From contig CAIKOA010000018.1 of the NCBI GenBank assembly GCA_903828955.1, forward strand, positions 1 to 64,000: DNA of 64,000 bases, given 5' to 3'. The stretch's first letter is position 1. The number at the start of each line of letters is the position of its first letter. The stretch comes from an uncultured Microcaldota archaeon. GTDB lineage: Archaea; Micrarchaeota; Micrarchaeia; Anstonellales; Bilamarchaeaceae. A program made the position numbers and the translations under genes. The notes beneath the pieces are model-generated. The model was not told where the DNA came from. It ran no database searches and worked only from the letters and a program-made list of their open reading frames with translations. Below are positions 48,601 through 56,790 of the stretch, piece by piece.

Positions 48601-50381
48601 TTTACCGAAGCCCAGGTCCTCACGGTATAGTCCGGAAGCTTGGCTTTGTCGGCGGTATCATACTTGCCTCCCCCTATGTGCATTACAAAAAAGGGGGTGT
48701 CTATGTATTGCGGGTTATCCTCATCGGTTGGATTGTGGTTGAGCGCAATCATTTTTATCGCGCCCATTGCCGGAAGCTGGGCGATGGTTTCGTCTTGTCC
48801 CGCATGCGTTGATCCGCCTATGTCTATGGGCGCAGAAAGGGTGACGGGAACCTCCACATCCGTGCCCGGGTCATCCCAGGAGGGGACGCTAACCCCCTTT
48901 GAGCCTATGCAGAGCGCCTTGCCGGACGCATCGTCCGAGCAATCGCAGATGATGTCCTGCCCGTCCACTCCAACGCAGACTCCGCGCTTTGTATCAAAGT
49001 TGTTGCAATAGCCGGAAAGGCAGTCCTGAGCGTTGCTGCACTCGAACTCCGCGCCCCCCGCAACGCTTCCGTTTGCAAGGAGGTGCCCCTCGCTCAGCTG
49101 CTTGTTGTAGACCGAGTGGTGGGCAAGAAGCCATGGATAAAATTGATGGGGGTCGTTCTCCATTGTGAGGAAAACCGTTTCCGAGTCGTGCTGGCCTTCC
49201 CAGTTCCAGTCAAAATAAAATGGCGTGATGTCGACTTCTGAAGGAGGGGAGGTGATTAGCCCGAAAACTGGGATTGCCGGCACACTGTCGTCTCCTGGTG
49301 GCTTGCCCTCGTATGCAAGGTACCGCAACAGGGAGTAGCCATCATTGCCTCCCTCGGTGTTTAGGTGGGTTTTCCCGAAGGTTGCGCCATAGAGGGTTGT
49401 TCCGTACCCATACTTGTCCACATCGTTTCCCGAGGGAAGGGATCCGACCGAATTCCTGTATCTGTCGTAGAAATCGATTGCGCTTCCTGAGATTCCGCTC
49501 GGGTAAGGCGTGGTCAGCGCGCCTGTGTAAGGCCCGTATGCGAATGGATTTCCAATCCAGTTATCCTCGTACTTGGTGAGGTATGGGTTGAACGGCTCAA
49601 TCTCGGGCTTGTATCCATAGTTCTTAAGGGCGCACCTGGATGCGCAGTCAAAATAGGAATAGGAGCGGATGTCTCCATCGGTGCTGCAAACATATGTGGA
49701 GGAGACCTTCGTGCAAAGCTGCCCGCCTCCCTGCACCTGGTTGGGTATTGCATAAAGAATGTACCTGTCCACCGTTCCGGACGGGTTCAGGTAGCAGGCC
49801 TGGTCCGTAATCGGGAAATAATACTGGGCTTCCTCGAAATCCTGGAAAGAGCTTCCCACCCCGAAACGGAACTTGTTCATCACGATGTCCCCGGAATTCT
49901 CAAGCTGCCGCAGGAATATGGGGGACATGTTCTGGAGGGTGCATTGCGCCTGCCAGAGCCCGAGCGGCTTGTCGAGGGCCGCCTCCCCGCCGCCTTTCTT
50001 CTGTTTTTTGGTGTGGGATTCGTCCTGGCCGTATCCCGCAGCGAGCGGGCGCGGGTCATAGAAGAAGGTTCCGCAGAAAATCCCGGAGCATGACGTGTTG
50101 CAGGGGACTGCTTTCACGTTCGGGCAGATGGGGGCGGTTTTATGGGTCCCGTTGGAATAGGTATCCTCGAGCGTGCAGGTCCAGTTATCCGCATCGCATT
50201 TGACAACCGGGAGGATTTGCTCCTCGTTGGTTTCGTTCATCCCCTTGCAAACGGCATCGGCCGGGTCTGTGGGGAGCGCTTCGTCCTTATAGCAGCAGAA
50301 CTGGTATTGCGGGCTCATGCAGCCAAAAAGGAAAAAGGCGGCTGCCGCCAAAACTACCAAAAGTGCGATTCTTCCGTTCAT
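45666..50381 (-). CDS. Giant (1571 aa) Cys-rich predicted lipoprotein, possible C-terminal TIM-barrel-like region
   Basis: Lipobox LFGC; dozens of Cys; FGKPIVVTDFTINRTGD...SGYIGLIYGKWDD resembles the end of glycosidase TIM barrels; start overlaps upstream stop (50378-50381). Confidence 0.75.
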   Translation of the reverse strand: MNGRIALLVVLAAAAFFLFGCMSPQYQFCCYKDEALPTDPADAVCKGMNETNEEQILPVVKCDADNWTCTLEDTYSNGTHKTAPICPNVKAVPCNTSCSGIFCGTFFYDPRPLAAGYGQDESHTKKQKKGGGEAALDKPLGLWQAQCTLQNMSPIFLRQLENSGDIVMNKFRFGVGSSFQDFEEAQYYFPITDQACYLNPSGTVDRYILYAIPNQVQGGGQLCTKVSSTYVCSTDGDIRSYSYFDCASRCALKNYGYKPEIEPFNPYLTKYEDNWIGNPFAYGPYTGALTTPYPSGISGSAIDFYDRYRNSVGSLPSGNDVDKYGYGTTLYGATFGKTHLNTEGGNDGYSLLRYLAYEGKPPGDDSVPAIPVFGLITSPPSEVDITPFYFDWNWEGQHDSETVFLTMENDPHQFYPWLLAHHSVYNKQLSEGHLLANGSVAGGAEFECSNAQDCLSGYCNNFDTKRGVCVGVDGQDIICDCSDDASGKALCIGSKGVSVPSWDDPGTDVEVPVTLSAPIDIGGSTHAGQDETIAQLPAMGAIKMIALNHNPTDEDNPQYIDTPFFVMHIGGGKYDTADKAKLPDYTVRTWASVNPAEKDKIYNTVYMMSYLLDPCGAVPDGWMGSWHFSRGDKKYIVCCDGGTNCGKSDENTTVIGDFGSAGKSATRFIQNCMSGSDENGHKYFDDIYLCYGNNAKDQMDSTDGFALGGKEQSELVSSTIVAANSGKGFCTLLSEDSNIDLGEAEDAQSLSCYIYKSGGHTRQGSENMDKDCAAETDSMIVIAPTWHKDIGRWSIGKCLLNENGDDLEIKDYGVCESCGYLGMAKQEITALPMESNTNLDPSASDTMYGNTYCPNMVIHTPQNYYSLFQKSISHGAPFGDYSLEPYGMNGYNSYEVGSYYWDDDPNVEGCTYPNSYNLFTDISGADPPYGQKGLPYTYPNAFYIDTQLESLMKRNVQPVIFATDGNLWAEGSDSTTTDPDNPYQTYSVVFDTNEYPHTKTPNQHYSTFELIKELYQNRGYLFAAIPTKDATSSSTYCDNESGKGDGCVYYSIGSFLGNTITNEGAAILVMQKSPPLFIKCKDGQPCKPGEMPELLPGGLPIGYCSDYGCYSNSNVGFYSSIDDRAKATRLQCPNCMTSVAIGYGPFEDSPEGNFDMKQRMRELSLVFEYIANPGMKDVLSPTGLPIGKEATGTPIDDFDVTYKCDNLYDCHYDDINCIEGAPKDYVCNKLRLADIDVISMNIQLRDGDDYCKIKDEDARFSAILSNMTEFGRVVLQRFGKPIVVTDFTINRTGDCWDHENGGRFMTYMGNHAKDLVQSGYIGLIYGKWDDTIGEYNGIRNDISKGGETYAAGYRDEFFGGVFTAARKFAGHSIMTYYIEVPEKDTCDCVPCSAIDKPEFCNGRYKGRSTQTCDGYTPGASMKWPDNCIRKDLCQEPSPSAYENGIICDVVYDNGTNDTLIYKVGDVAGSPQGYRDVISSLDDFTWCFDLLENNTVTYEKSEQHSYDSLPAVFPMDGNTSVECNPASGLMDSFCGYNPPIDKYQMSCRFSSAVFEDFAPPGTVGPVRYVGSG

Positions 50382-51514
50382 ACCAACTTCCCCACCATTC
50401 CAAGGAACGGGGTGATGTCCCCTCCAAGGATTGTTGTTGCAAACCTTATGAATGTGAGCGCTATTGCAAAAGCCACGAAATTATTGTAAAGCAGCGTAGC
50501 CTGGATATCCGCAACGAATGAAGCGAGGTCGTTTGAAAGCGATATCTCCGCGGCCGAGCCTGAGGTCGAGCCGGTCTGGAGCGCCGCCGAGCCGAAGGAG
50601 AAGCTTCCGAACATCGGAATGTTGCACATGCCGGTGGAGATTATGTTCGGCAGGTTCGGCTCAGCCGAGGCTGCCGTGAAGCCGCTGTCCATTATGAAGC
50701 AGACCGTCGGGTAAACAAAATAGAAGCCTATTCCGATTGACATGAAGAAGGCGCCTATGCCGCGCGTGAAATGGAAGGTGCGCAGGATTATGCCAAGGGG
50801 AAGGAAAACCGCGAGCATGTTCTGTTTTATGTACTCGAGCATGAACATCTTTGCGCTGAGGGCTATCATCAGGTTTACGCAGATGTAGGCGATGCTGTGG
50901 TAGGTTTCCACCTCCTTGAAAATATACTCCTGCATCCATGCGCCTGAGTAAATAGGGACTCCCAGAGCGGTGACCATGAGGGAGTACTGTATTTCAGGGA
51001 AATGGTCCGCTTCACGGACGTACTTGTACTTTTCATTCAGCTTTACCAGGAACTCGTTCGTCCTGCACATGTCCGCATCAATGGGCTGCTTTATCACCGC
51101 GTTGTCCGGCCCGCATTTGATGCTTCCCATGCCCCCGGCAAAATCAAGGGCCTCCGTGAGGGCCGCAATCAGTATCACGACCATCACCGCGGTTGCGGCC
51201 GTGTTCAGCATTTCCGAAATCGAATACCTTTGCAGGTTCTGGGAGCTTAACGCTTTTCCTATTATGTAGATTAAGCCGTTGAAAAACGCGGAAACCATTA
51301 TTGCGAGCATGCAGAGGGGCAGCCACCCCCAGTCCGGCCCGCCTTCCCAGGAGGGAAGGAATTCGCCCTTGTTGAGGATTTCGCTGGTGGCCTTGTCCGC
51401 AAAAACGAGCGGGATGAAGACTGCGATGAATACCGAGAGCAGCGCTATGGGAAGCATCAGCGGAAGCCGCTTTTTTTCTTTCCTGTCTTTTTCTTCCTTT
51501 CCCATTTTTCCCAC
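50378..51514 (-). CDS. Polytopic membrane protein, paralog 6 of the R-x5-R-x2-G-x14-P family
   Basis: LPLGIILRTFHFTRGIGAFFMSIGIGFYFVYP; C-term LGGDITPFLGMVGKLV. Confidence 0.85.
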   Translation of the reverse strand: MGKMGKEEKDRKEKKRLPLMLPIALLSVFIAVFIPLVFADKATSEILNKGEFLPSWEGGPDWGWLPLCMLAIMVSAFFNGLIYIIGKALSSQNLQRYSISEMLNTAATAVMVVILIAALTEALDFAGGMGSIKCGPDNAVIKQPIDADMCRTNEFLVKLNEKYKYVREADHFPEIQYSLMVTALGVPIYSGAWMQEYIFKEVETYHSIAYICVNLMIALSAKMFMLEYIKQNMLAVFLPLGIILRTFHFTRGIGAFFMSIGIGFYFVYPTVCFIMDSGFTAASAEPNLPNIISTGMCNIPMFGSFSFGSAALQTGSTSGSAAEISLSNDLASFVADIQATLLYNNFVAFAIALTFIRFATTILGGDITPFLGMVGKLV

Positions 51515-52621
51515 CTACACTATCTGCACCAGCCTGCTGAGGTCGACCTCCGAGCCGAGGAGCCTTGCGAACACCGAGGCAGCAGCCGTCACCGCGGTTA
51601 TGTTGAAGGTGAACATGAAAACCGAGCTAAGGAATGCTGCCGCGTTAAACATTATGAGGGGCTGATTATAATCAATGGTCTTGTTGCCAGAATAGCCCTC
51701 GGGGATGTCCTTGAAGACCCAGTCCGCCCCGCTGACCGTTCCGAAGAAGAGGTCCCCGTATGCGAGCTGGCTCTCCTTTCCCTCTATGCCCACGAAATCA
51801 TTCATGTTTTCCAAGACGTTCTTGCCCCCCACTCCAGTGGAGCTGGCCACCCAGTCGTATGGGTTCCAGAAGGCGGATTCCACGAAAACCAGGAGCGGAA
51901 AGACTATGAAGAGGGAAAAACAGATTGCAAGAAGGGCGCCTCCGGCCTGCCTCATGAAAGGAAGCGAGCGCAGGACTATCGCCATCGGGAGATAGGCCAC
52001 GACCAGCCCGGACTGGATGAATTTAAGGAAGAAGATTTGCGCAAGCACCGTGAGGTAGGCGGTGGTGGAGGAATACAGCATCAGGTTGGAGGTCTGCACG
52101 AAGACCGCGCCCCCTGCAAGAGGCCGCACGTTCACCCCGTTCACGCCCATCAGGCACATCAGCCATGGGGGGACGCAGGGCGTGCGGGTATATTTGGAAA
52201 ACTCGTCCATCGCGCCCAGCATCGCGCGGGAGCCGCGCACCGCCTGGTGCGAGAAGTATGCCATGTTCTGGAGGTATTTTTCAGAAACCTGGAACACGTT
52301 GTCGTCGGTTTTTATTGCCGGGTGCGCATATGCCGCGGTTCCGCTTGAATAGGCGTTTATCCAGCCCGCATCCATGGAGAATGAAGCGGAAGAATCCAGC
52401 CCCACGAGCCCCACGAGGAAAAGCGCGAGGAAAACCATCACGATGCTTGCCGCGACCTGGAAAATCTCGGTTTTTGCCCAGACCGTGAATTTCGGGTTGT
52501 CAAACATCCGACCGATTGCGTACGCGAGGCCCATCATGATTGCGGCTACCGCTGCGGAGAGCATGGAAAGCGAATACATGTCACCCCAAGTTATTGCCAT
52601 AAAATCACGAAATCCTCGCAA
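51515..52621 (-). CDS. Polytopic membrane protein, paralog 5
   Basis: LPMAIVLRSLPFMRQAGGALLAICFSLFIVFP; C-term LGSEVDLSRLVQIV. Confidence 0.85.
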   Translation of the reverse strand: MRGFRDFMAITWGDMYSLSMLSAAVAAIMMGLAYAIGRMFDNPKFTVWAKTEIFQVAASIVMVFLALFLVGLVGLDSSASFSMDAGWINAYSSGTAAYAHPAIKTDDNVFQVSEKYLQNMAYFSHQAVRGSRAMLGAMDEFSKYTRTPCVPPWLMCLMGVNGVNVRPLAGGAVFVQTSNLMLYSSTTAYLTVLAQIFFLKFIQSGLVVAYLPMAIVLRSLPFMRQAGGALLAICFSLFIVFPLLVFVESAFWNPYDWVASSTGVGGKNVLENMNDFVGIEGKESQLAYGDLFFGTVSGADWVFKDIPEGYSGNKTIDYNQPLIMFNAAAFLSSVFMFTFNITAVTAAASVFARLLGSEVDLSRLVQIV

Positions 52622-53684
52622 GGCCGGAGATGTCTACCTCCGCCCCGAATATGCTTGCCAGCCCGCGAATGGCTGTCAGCGTTATCAGCAAATTCAACAT
52701 TGTGGTGAATAACCCCTCTATGAAGAACTGGTATACGAGCGGGTCTACCAGGGAATCCCCGGAATCCCCGGTGAGCCTCTCCGACTCGTGCCGTGCTGCC
52801 TTCGGGTCCATGTCCAGCGGATTGCACTCGGATTTTATTTCAAAGGTGTCGAAGCTTTTTGCGAACATCTCCACCGGGTAGTCAAAAGACGGGTAATCTC
52901 CGGCTTCGGGGCCGTATGCGGGGATGCCCGCGGTGTCCGCCGCTTTTTTTGCCATTCCCCAGGTGAGTATTACCGAAAATGGATAGATGAAATAGAACCC
53001 GACCGCGATTGCGATGAGCAGCCCGCCCGCCCCCCGTGTGAACTGGAAGCAGCGGAAGAAAAGGCCGATTGGAAGAAGGACCGGGAAGAAGAAGCTACTA
53101 GCGAGCTGGATGAGGAACGTCTGCGAGTTGTTCACGAGCATCGCCGAAACAAGCGCATTGGTGGCGAAAGTGAGGGACGCAAAGGGCACCTGTATCCCCC
53201 CACAGCCCGTATAGGAAAAGCTGCTCCCCATTATGTTGCACGTCCCGCTCGCCGATGCCATGCTTCCGAGGGGGATTGTGAGGCTCTTGCTCAGGGCGCT
53301 GAGGCTCTCCCACTGCTTGTCCGAGAGGTCCTGGCTGACCTTCAATGCGAAATCCACGTGGTTCCCCACGGCGCCCCCGAATACGTCCGAAAATGCGGAT
53401 GAGAGCGTGCTTGAGGAATACGCCTCCAGGGCGATGAAGAAGACTATGAAGAACATCGTGACGAAGACCTGCCACATCTCCTGCCGCGCCAATGTGCGCA
53501 TTTCCGCGGAATCAAAGAAGAAGCCGAGGAGGTATAGGATGAGGAGTACCCCCAATGCCGCGAAGGCCGCGAGGATTGCGGGGGTCTGCCAATTAGCCGA
53601 GGGAAGGATTACCGGGGGTATTATTAGGGGCGCGGCAAAGGAAAGGGAAAGGAGCACCAGTAGTGAGAGCAGCGCGATCTTCAT
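52605..53684 (-). CDS. Polytopic membrane protein, paralog 4
   Basis: LPIGLFFRCFQFTRGAGGLLIAIAVGFYFIYP; C-term FGAEVDISGLARIS. Confidence 0.85.
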   Translation of the reverse strand: MKIALLSLLVLLSLSFAAPLIIPPVILPSANWQTPAILAAFAALGVLLILYLLGFFFDSAEMRTLARQEMWQVFVTMFFIVFFIALEAYSSSTLSSAFSDVFGGAVGNHVDFALKVSQDLSDKQWESLSALSKSLTIPLGSMASASGTCNIMGSSFSYTGCGGIQVPFASLTFATNALVSAMLVNNSQTFLIQLASSFFFPVLLPIGLFFRCFQFTRGAGGLLIAIAVGFYFIYPFSVILTWGMAKKAADTAGIPAYGPEAGDYPSFDYPVEMFAKSFDTFEIKSECNPLDMDPKAARHESERLTGDSGDSLVDPLVYQFFIEGLFTTMLNLLITLTAIRGLASIFGAEVDISGLARIS

Positions 53685-55858
53685 TTTATCAGCCCCGTCA
53701 TTCCAGGAATGTCAACGTCCCCGCCCAGAATCGGCGAGAGCGTCCTTATGAACATAAAAGTTATCACCAGGTTGAGCAATGGGAGAACTATTGCGGGGAC
53801 GACCAGCTTGGTGATTTCCTTTGTCGCCCCCGGGCCGTCAAAACCCTCGACCGCATTCGCGTCCCCTTCGCTGGAGACCCCCACCATCTTCGCCTTTCCG
53901 CACAGGTTGTCGCATCTTTGGTGGACCGGCGGGTAGGAGGCAAACCCTGGGTCGATAAGAAAGCTGCATGGGGTGCATATCGGGTCGTTTAATGCGATAT
54001 CCGGGATGATTGTGTAGCAGCTCAGCTTTGCGGCTGCCATCTGGCCCTGGACGGTGCCTGCGTTCCTCGCTATCGTCCATAGCGCGAACGGGTTGGATGG
54101 GGTGCTGGTGCAATATGGTCTGCACCCGTCTCCAGTAGTTCCGGTGGTGGTTACCCACCTGCAGTTGTTCGGGCACGCCTCATCCCAGGAGACCGTGCCG
54201 CCCTCCTTCAAATCCTCAAAGCCGAGCCAGGAGAGGGCTTTTGTGGCGTTGTCGTCGGGTTCGCAGAATTTGCTTGCAATTAATTTGCTAAACGACGGCG
54301 GGGTTTTGTCTTTCTCATCACAGCGGCTCATCACGCCCTGCCCGCCATTACCCAGGTATCCGGAGTCCGTCATCTGGTCGGTTATGTTCTGCACCAACAT
54401 GCCTCCTCCGCTGTAGTCAAATCCATAGCCGATGTCGCAGCCCGATTTCTTCAGGCCCACCATGGGGCGGCATTGTGCAGGGCAGGCATCATTCGCCCCG
54501 CTGTCCTGGTCGTACATCCCTCCAAGGGCGGGGTCATTCATGTCCGCGTATCTGGTGATGAAGCACTGGTCGGGAACGTCCTCCCTGCATGCGTATTCCG
54601 TGGCTCTCGCTGAGCACTGCGGGTTTGCGTTCGGGTACGGGAGAGACCTGCACATGAGCGGGCATTCTCGGTAGTTGATTATTCCGCAGGATTGTATCGC
54701 ACCCCAGGCGGTATCGACAGGAGTGCAGTCTTCAATGGTCTTGTTTTCCGTATTGGCGCAGCCATCCTCCCCTTTGTCGCATTCTTCTCCGCTCTCATTG
54801 TTTCTCCAGAGGAGCTCCTCGTGTGTTTCGCAATGCTCCCCTGCGATGAACTCGTCTATCCTGGTCTTGTAATCGTCATCGCTTTCGTGTTCGCCCTGGG
54901 GGAAAAGCGTGGTTATGTTGGTGCGCGTATACGTCGCTCCGCTCGTCAGGTTATATGCGAGGGGGGGCAGCTGCCTGCAGCTTATTGTGCAGAACTGGTT
55001 TGAGACGTCCCCTCCGGTAGTGGAGGAGCCGTAAAGGGTTGTCTGGAGCGTATAGAATGCGAGAGCGTAGGAAGCCGGGAATACCAGGAGGAATCCGATT
55101 CCAAATGCCATGAGCAGCCCTCCGAGTTTGCGCGTAACGAAGAAGGAGCGGAAGATTATTCCAAGGAGGAGCGCCGCTGGCGCAAGAACATTGGAAACCT
55201 CGTTCAGCAGGAACTGCTGGTAGACAAGGGCGTCCCGCATGCCCATCAGGAACTGCATCTGCTGGGTAAATGTTGTGACATCGATCATGTATTCGGGCGC
55301 GACCTTCATGCTGAATGAGGCGTAGAGGAGCCAGAGGTAGTTTGTGCCGAAAACGACCGACATCGTTGCGAGTTTGCCGGCCATCACTGAGCTTTTCATG
55401 AGGTCGTCGAAGACCGCAAGCGACTTGTCAAGGTAATCCTGTATGTACTGCTGTGCGACGGAGACCGGGCAATATGTGCCTGCTTTGCAGGTGAAATCAT
55501 GGGAACCCATCAGGATGCCCTGGGTGGCCAGCTCCACGAACACCAGGACGGCGACCACCACAATCACTATCAGCACGGTTGAGAACGCTTCGGAGAGCTC
55601 GATGTCGGCCCATGCTTTTAGCTCGGGGATGTTGAACGCATTTGCAATGGGGTAGGCTAGCGAAATCAGGCCTACGGAAAGGAGGACGAAAACAATCGAG
55701 AGAATCCTCCATTCCTTGAGGATTGAGGCGGTGGTCGAAGTGCCTGCCTGCGCTCCGCTAATCGCCGGGGAAACGTACTGTGATTCCCCCTGGGTGCAGC
55801 CGGGCAGCAGGAAAGCCGCAATGACCAGGAAGATTACTAATAGCGCCGCCTTCTTCAT
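53681..55858 (-). CDS. Polytopic membrane lipoprotein-like paralog 3 with large Cys-rich insertion
   Basis: Lipobox LLPGC; LLLGIIFRSFFVTRKLGGLLMAFGIGFLLVFP; ~350-aa Cys-rich insert; C-term LGGDVDIPGMTGLIK; ATG overlaps upstream stop. Confidence 0.85.
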   Translation of the reverse strand: MKKAALLVIFLVIAAFLLPGCTQGESQYVSPAISGAQAGTSTTASILKEWRILSIVFVLLSVGLISLAYPIANAFNIPELKAWADIELSEAFSTVLIVIVVVAVLVFVELATQGILMGSHDFTCKAGTYCPVSVAQQYIQDYLDKSLAVFDDLMKSSVMAGKLATMSVVFGTNYLWLLYASFSMKVAPEYMIDVTTFTQQMQFLMGMRDALVYQQFLLNEVSNVLAPAALLLGIIFRSFFVTRKLGGLLMAFGIGFLLVFPASYALAFYTLQTTLYGSSTTGGDVSNQFCTISCRQLPPLAYNLTSGATYTRTNITTLFPQGEHESDDDYKTRIDEFIAGEHCETHEELLWRNNESGEECDKGEDGCANTENKTIEDCTPVDTAWGAIQSCGIINYRECPLMCRSLPYPNANPQCSARATEYACREDVPDQCFITRYADMNDPALGGMYDQDSGANDACPAQCRPMVGLKKSGCDIGYGFDYSGGGMLVQNITDQMTDSGYLGNGGQGVMSRCDEKDKTPPSFSKLIASKFCEPDDNATKALSWLGFEDLKEGGTVSWDEACPNNCRWVTTTGTTGDGCRPYCTSTPSNPFALWTIARNAGTVQGQMAAAKLSCYTIIPDIALNDPICTPCSFLIDPGFASYPPVHQRCDNLCGKAKMVGVSSEGDANAVEGFDGPGATKEITKLVVPAIVLPLLNLVITFMFIRTLSPILGGDVDIPGMTGLIK

Positions 55859-56790
55859 GGAATCACCTTTGCAACCTTTATCATTGCGGTTGCGGCTGAA
55901 AGGAACACGACCATCGCCAGGTTGGGCAGGAATATCGTCTGGAACAGGTAGCCGGCGATTCCGCCCCATCCATAGAGGGAGCCGCAATCGGCCAGCACGC
56001 GCTCATCGCTTTGGCTGTCATAGCAATTGCCGCTAAGCGATACACCGGCCGCGGATGCGTTCACAGCGTATGCGATCGGGAGTATCACCAGCAGGGAAAA
56101 CACTATCGCGAGAACGACATTGCCGGCTTCGCGCACAAACGGGAGCGCCCGCAGCAGAAGCCCGAAGGGAAGCAGGACCGGGAAAACAAAACTTTTTATG
56201 AAGTAGATAATGTAGAACTGCACCCCCGCGCTTACGTAACCCACGGTGACCATGTCGGCAAGGATTTCATATTGCCGCTCGAATGAGGTACGGTAGGAGG
56301 TCTTGAAGGCCATCTCCCCTCCGAGAAGGGGCATCATGTAGCCGACAAGCGTCGCGCCCTTGAATTTCTGATCCACTTCGCTTTTCAGCAGGCTGGTGAG
56401 CAGGACCTTTCCGTTTACCAGAAGGCTGGATGCATAATTCTCGGAGATTGTGAGCGCGCCCTGCGTGCCAAGGAAGTTCCCGAAGAAGAGGCAGGAGCCT
56501 TCGAAAAATCCCACTATGGAGATGACCAGTATTACGGTAATTATTAGGTGGAATAGCTCGTCCTTGCTGAACACGAGGAGCTCCGCATTAGAGGTTGCCT
56601 TGCCGAACATGTATGAGAGGGACACTATCGCAACGGAAAGGAAGATTGCGGCTGCAACGAGGCCCATCGCGGAGTTGAATGAGTCCTGGGCCGCCTGGTC
56701 GGAAGCGTCCGGGGCAAAATTGCAGGTTAAGTCTGCGGCCCCTGCGAAAAGGAGGGAAAAGAGCGCGAGCAGCATCAATATTTTTTTCAT
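55855..56790 (-). CDS. Polytopic membrane protein, paralog 2
   Basis: LPFGLLLRALPFVREAGNVVLAIVFSLLVILP; start overlaps upstream stop at 56790. Confidence 0.85.
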   Translation of the reverse strand: MKKILMLLALFSLLFAGAADLTCNFAPDASDQAAQDSFNSAMGLVAAAIFLSVAIVSLSYMFGKATSNAELLVFSKDELFHLIITVILVISIVGFFEGSCLFFGNFLGTQGALTISENYASSLLVNGKVLLTSLLKSEVDQKFKGATLVGYMMPLLGGEMAFKTSYRTSFERQYEILADMVTVGYVSAGVQFYIIYFIKSFVFPVLLPFGLLLRALPFVREAGNVVLAIVFSLLVILPIAYAVNASAAGVSLSGNCYDSQSDERVLADCGSLYGWGGIAGYLFQTIFLPNLAMVVFLSAATAMIKVAKVIP

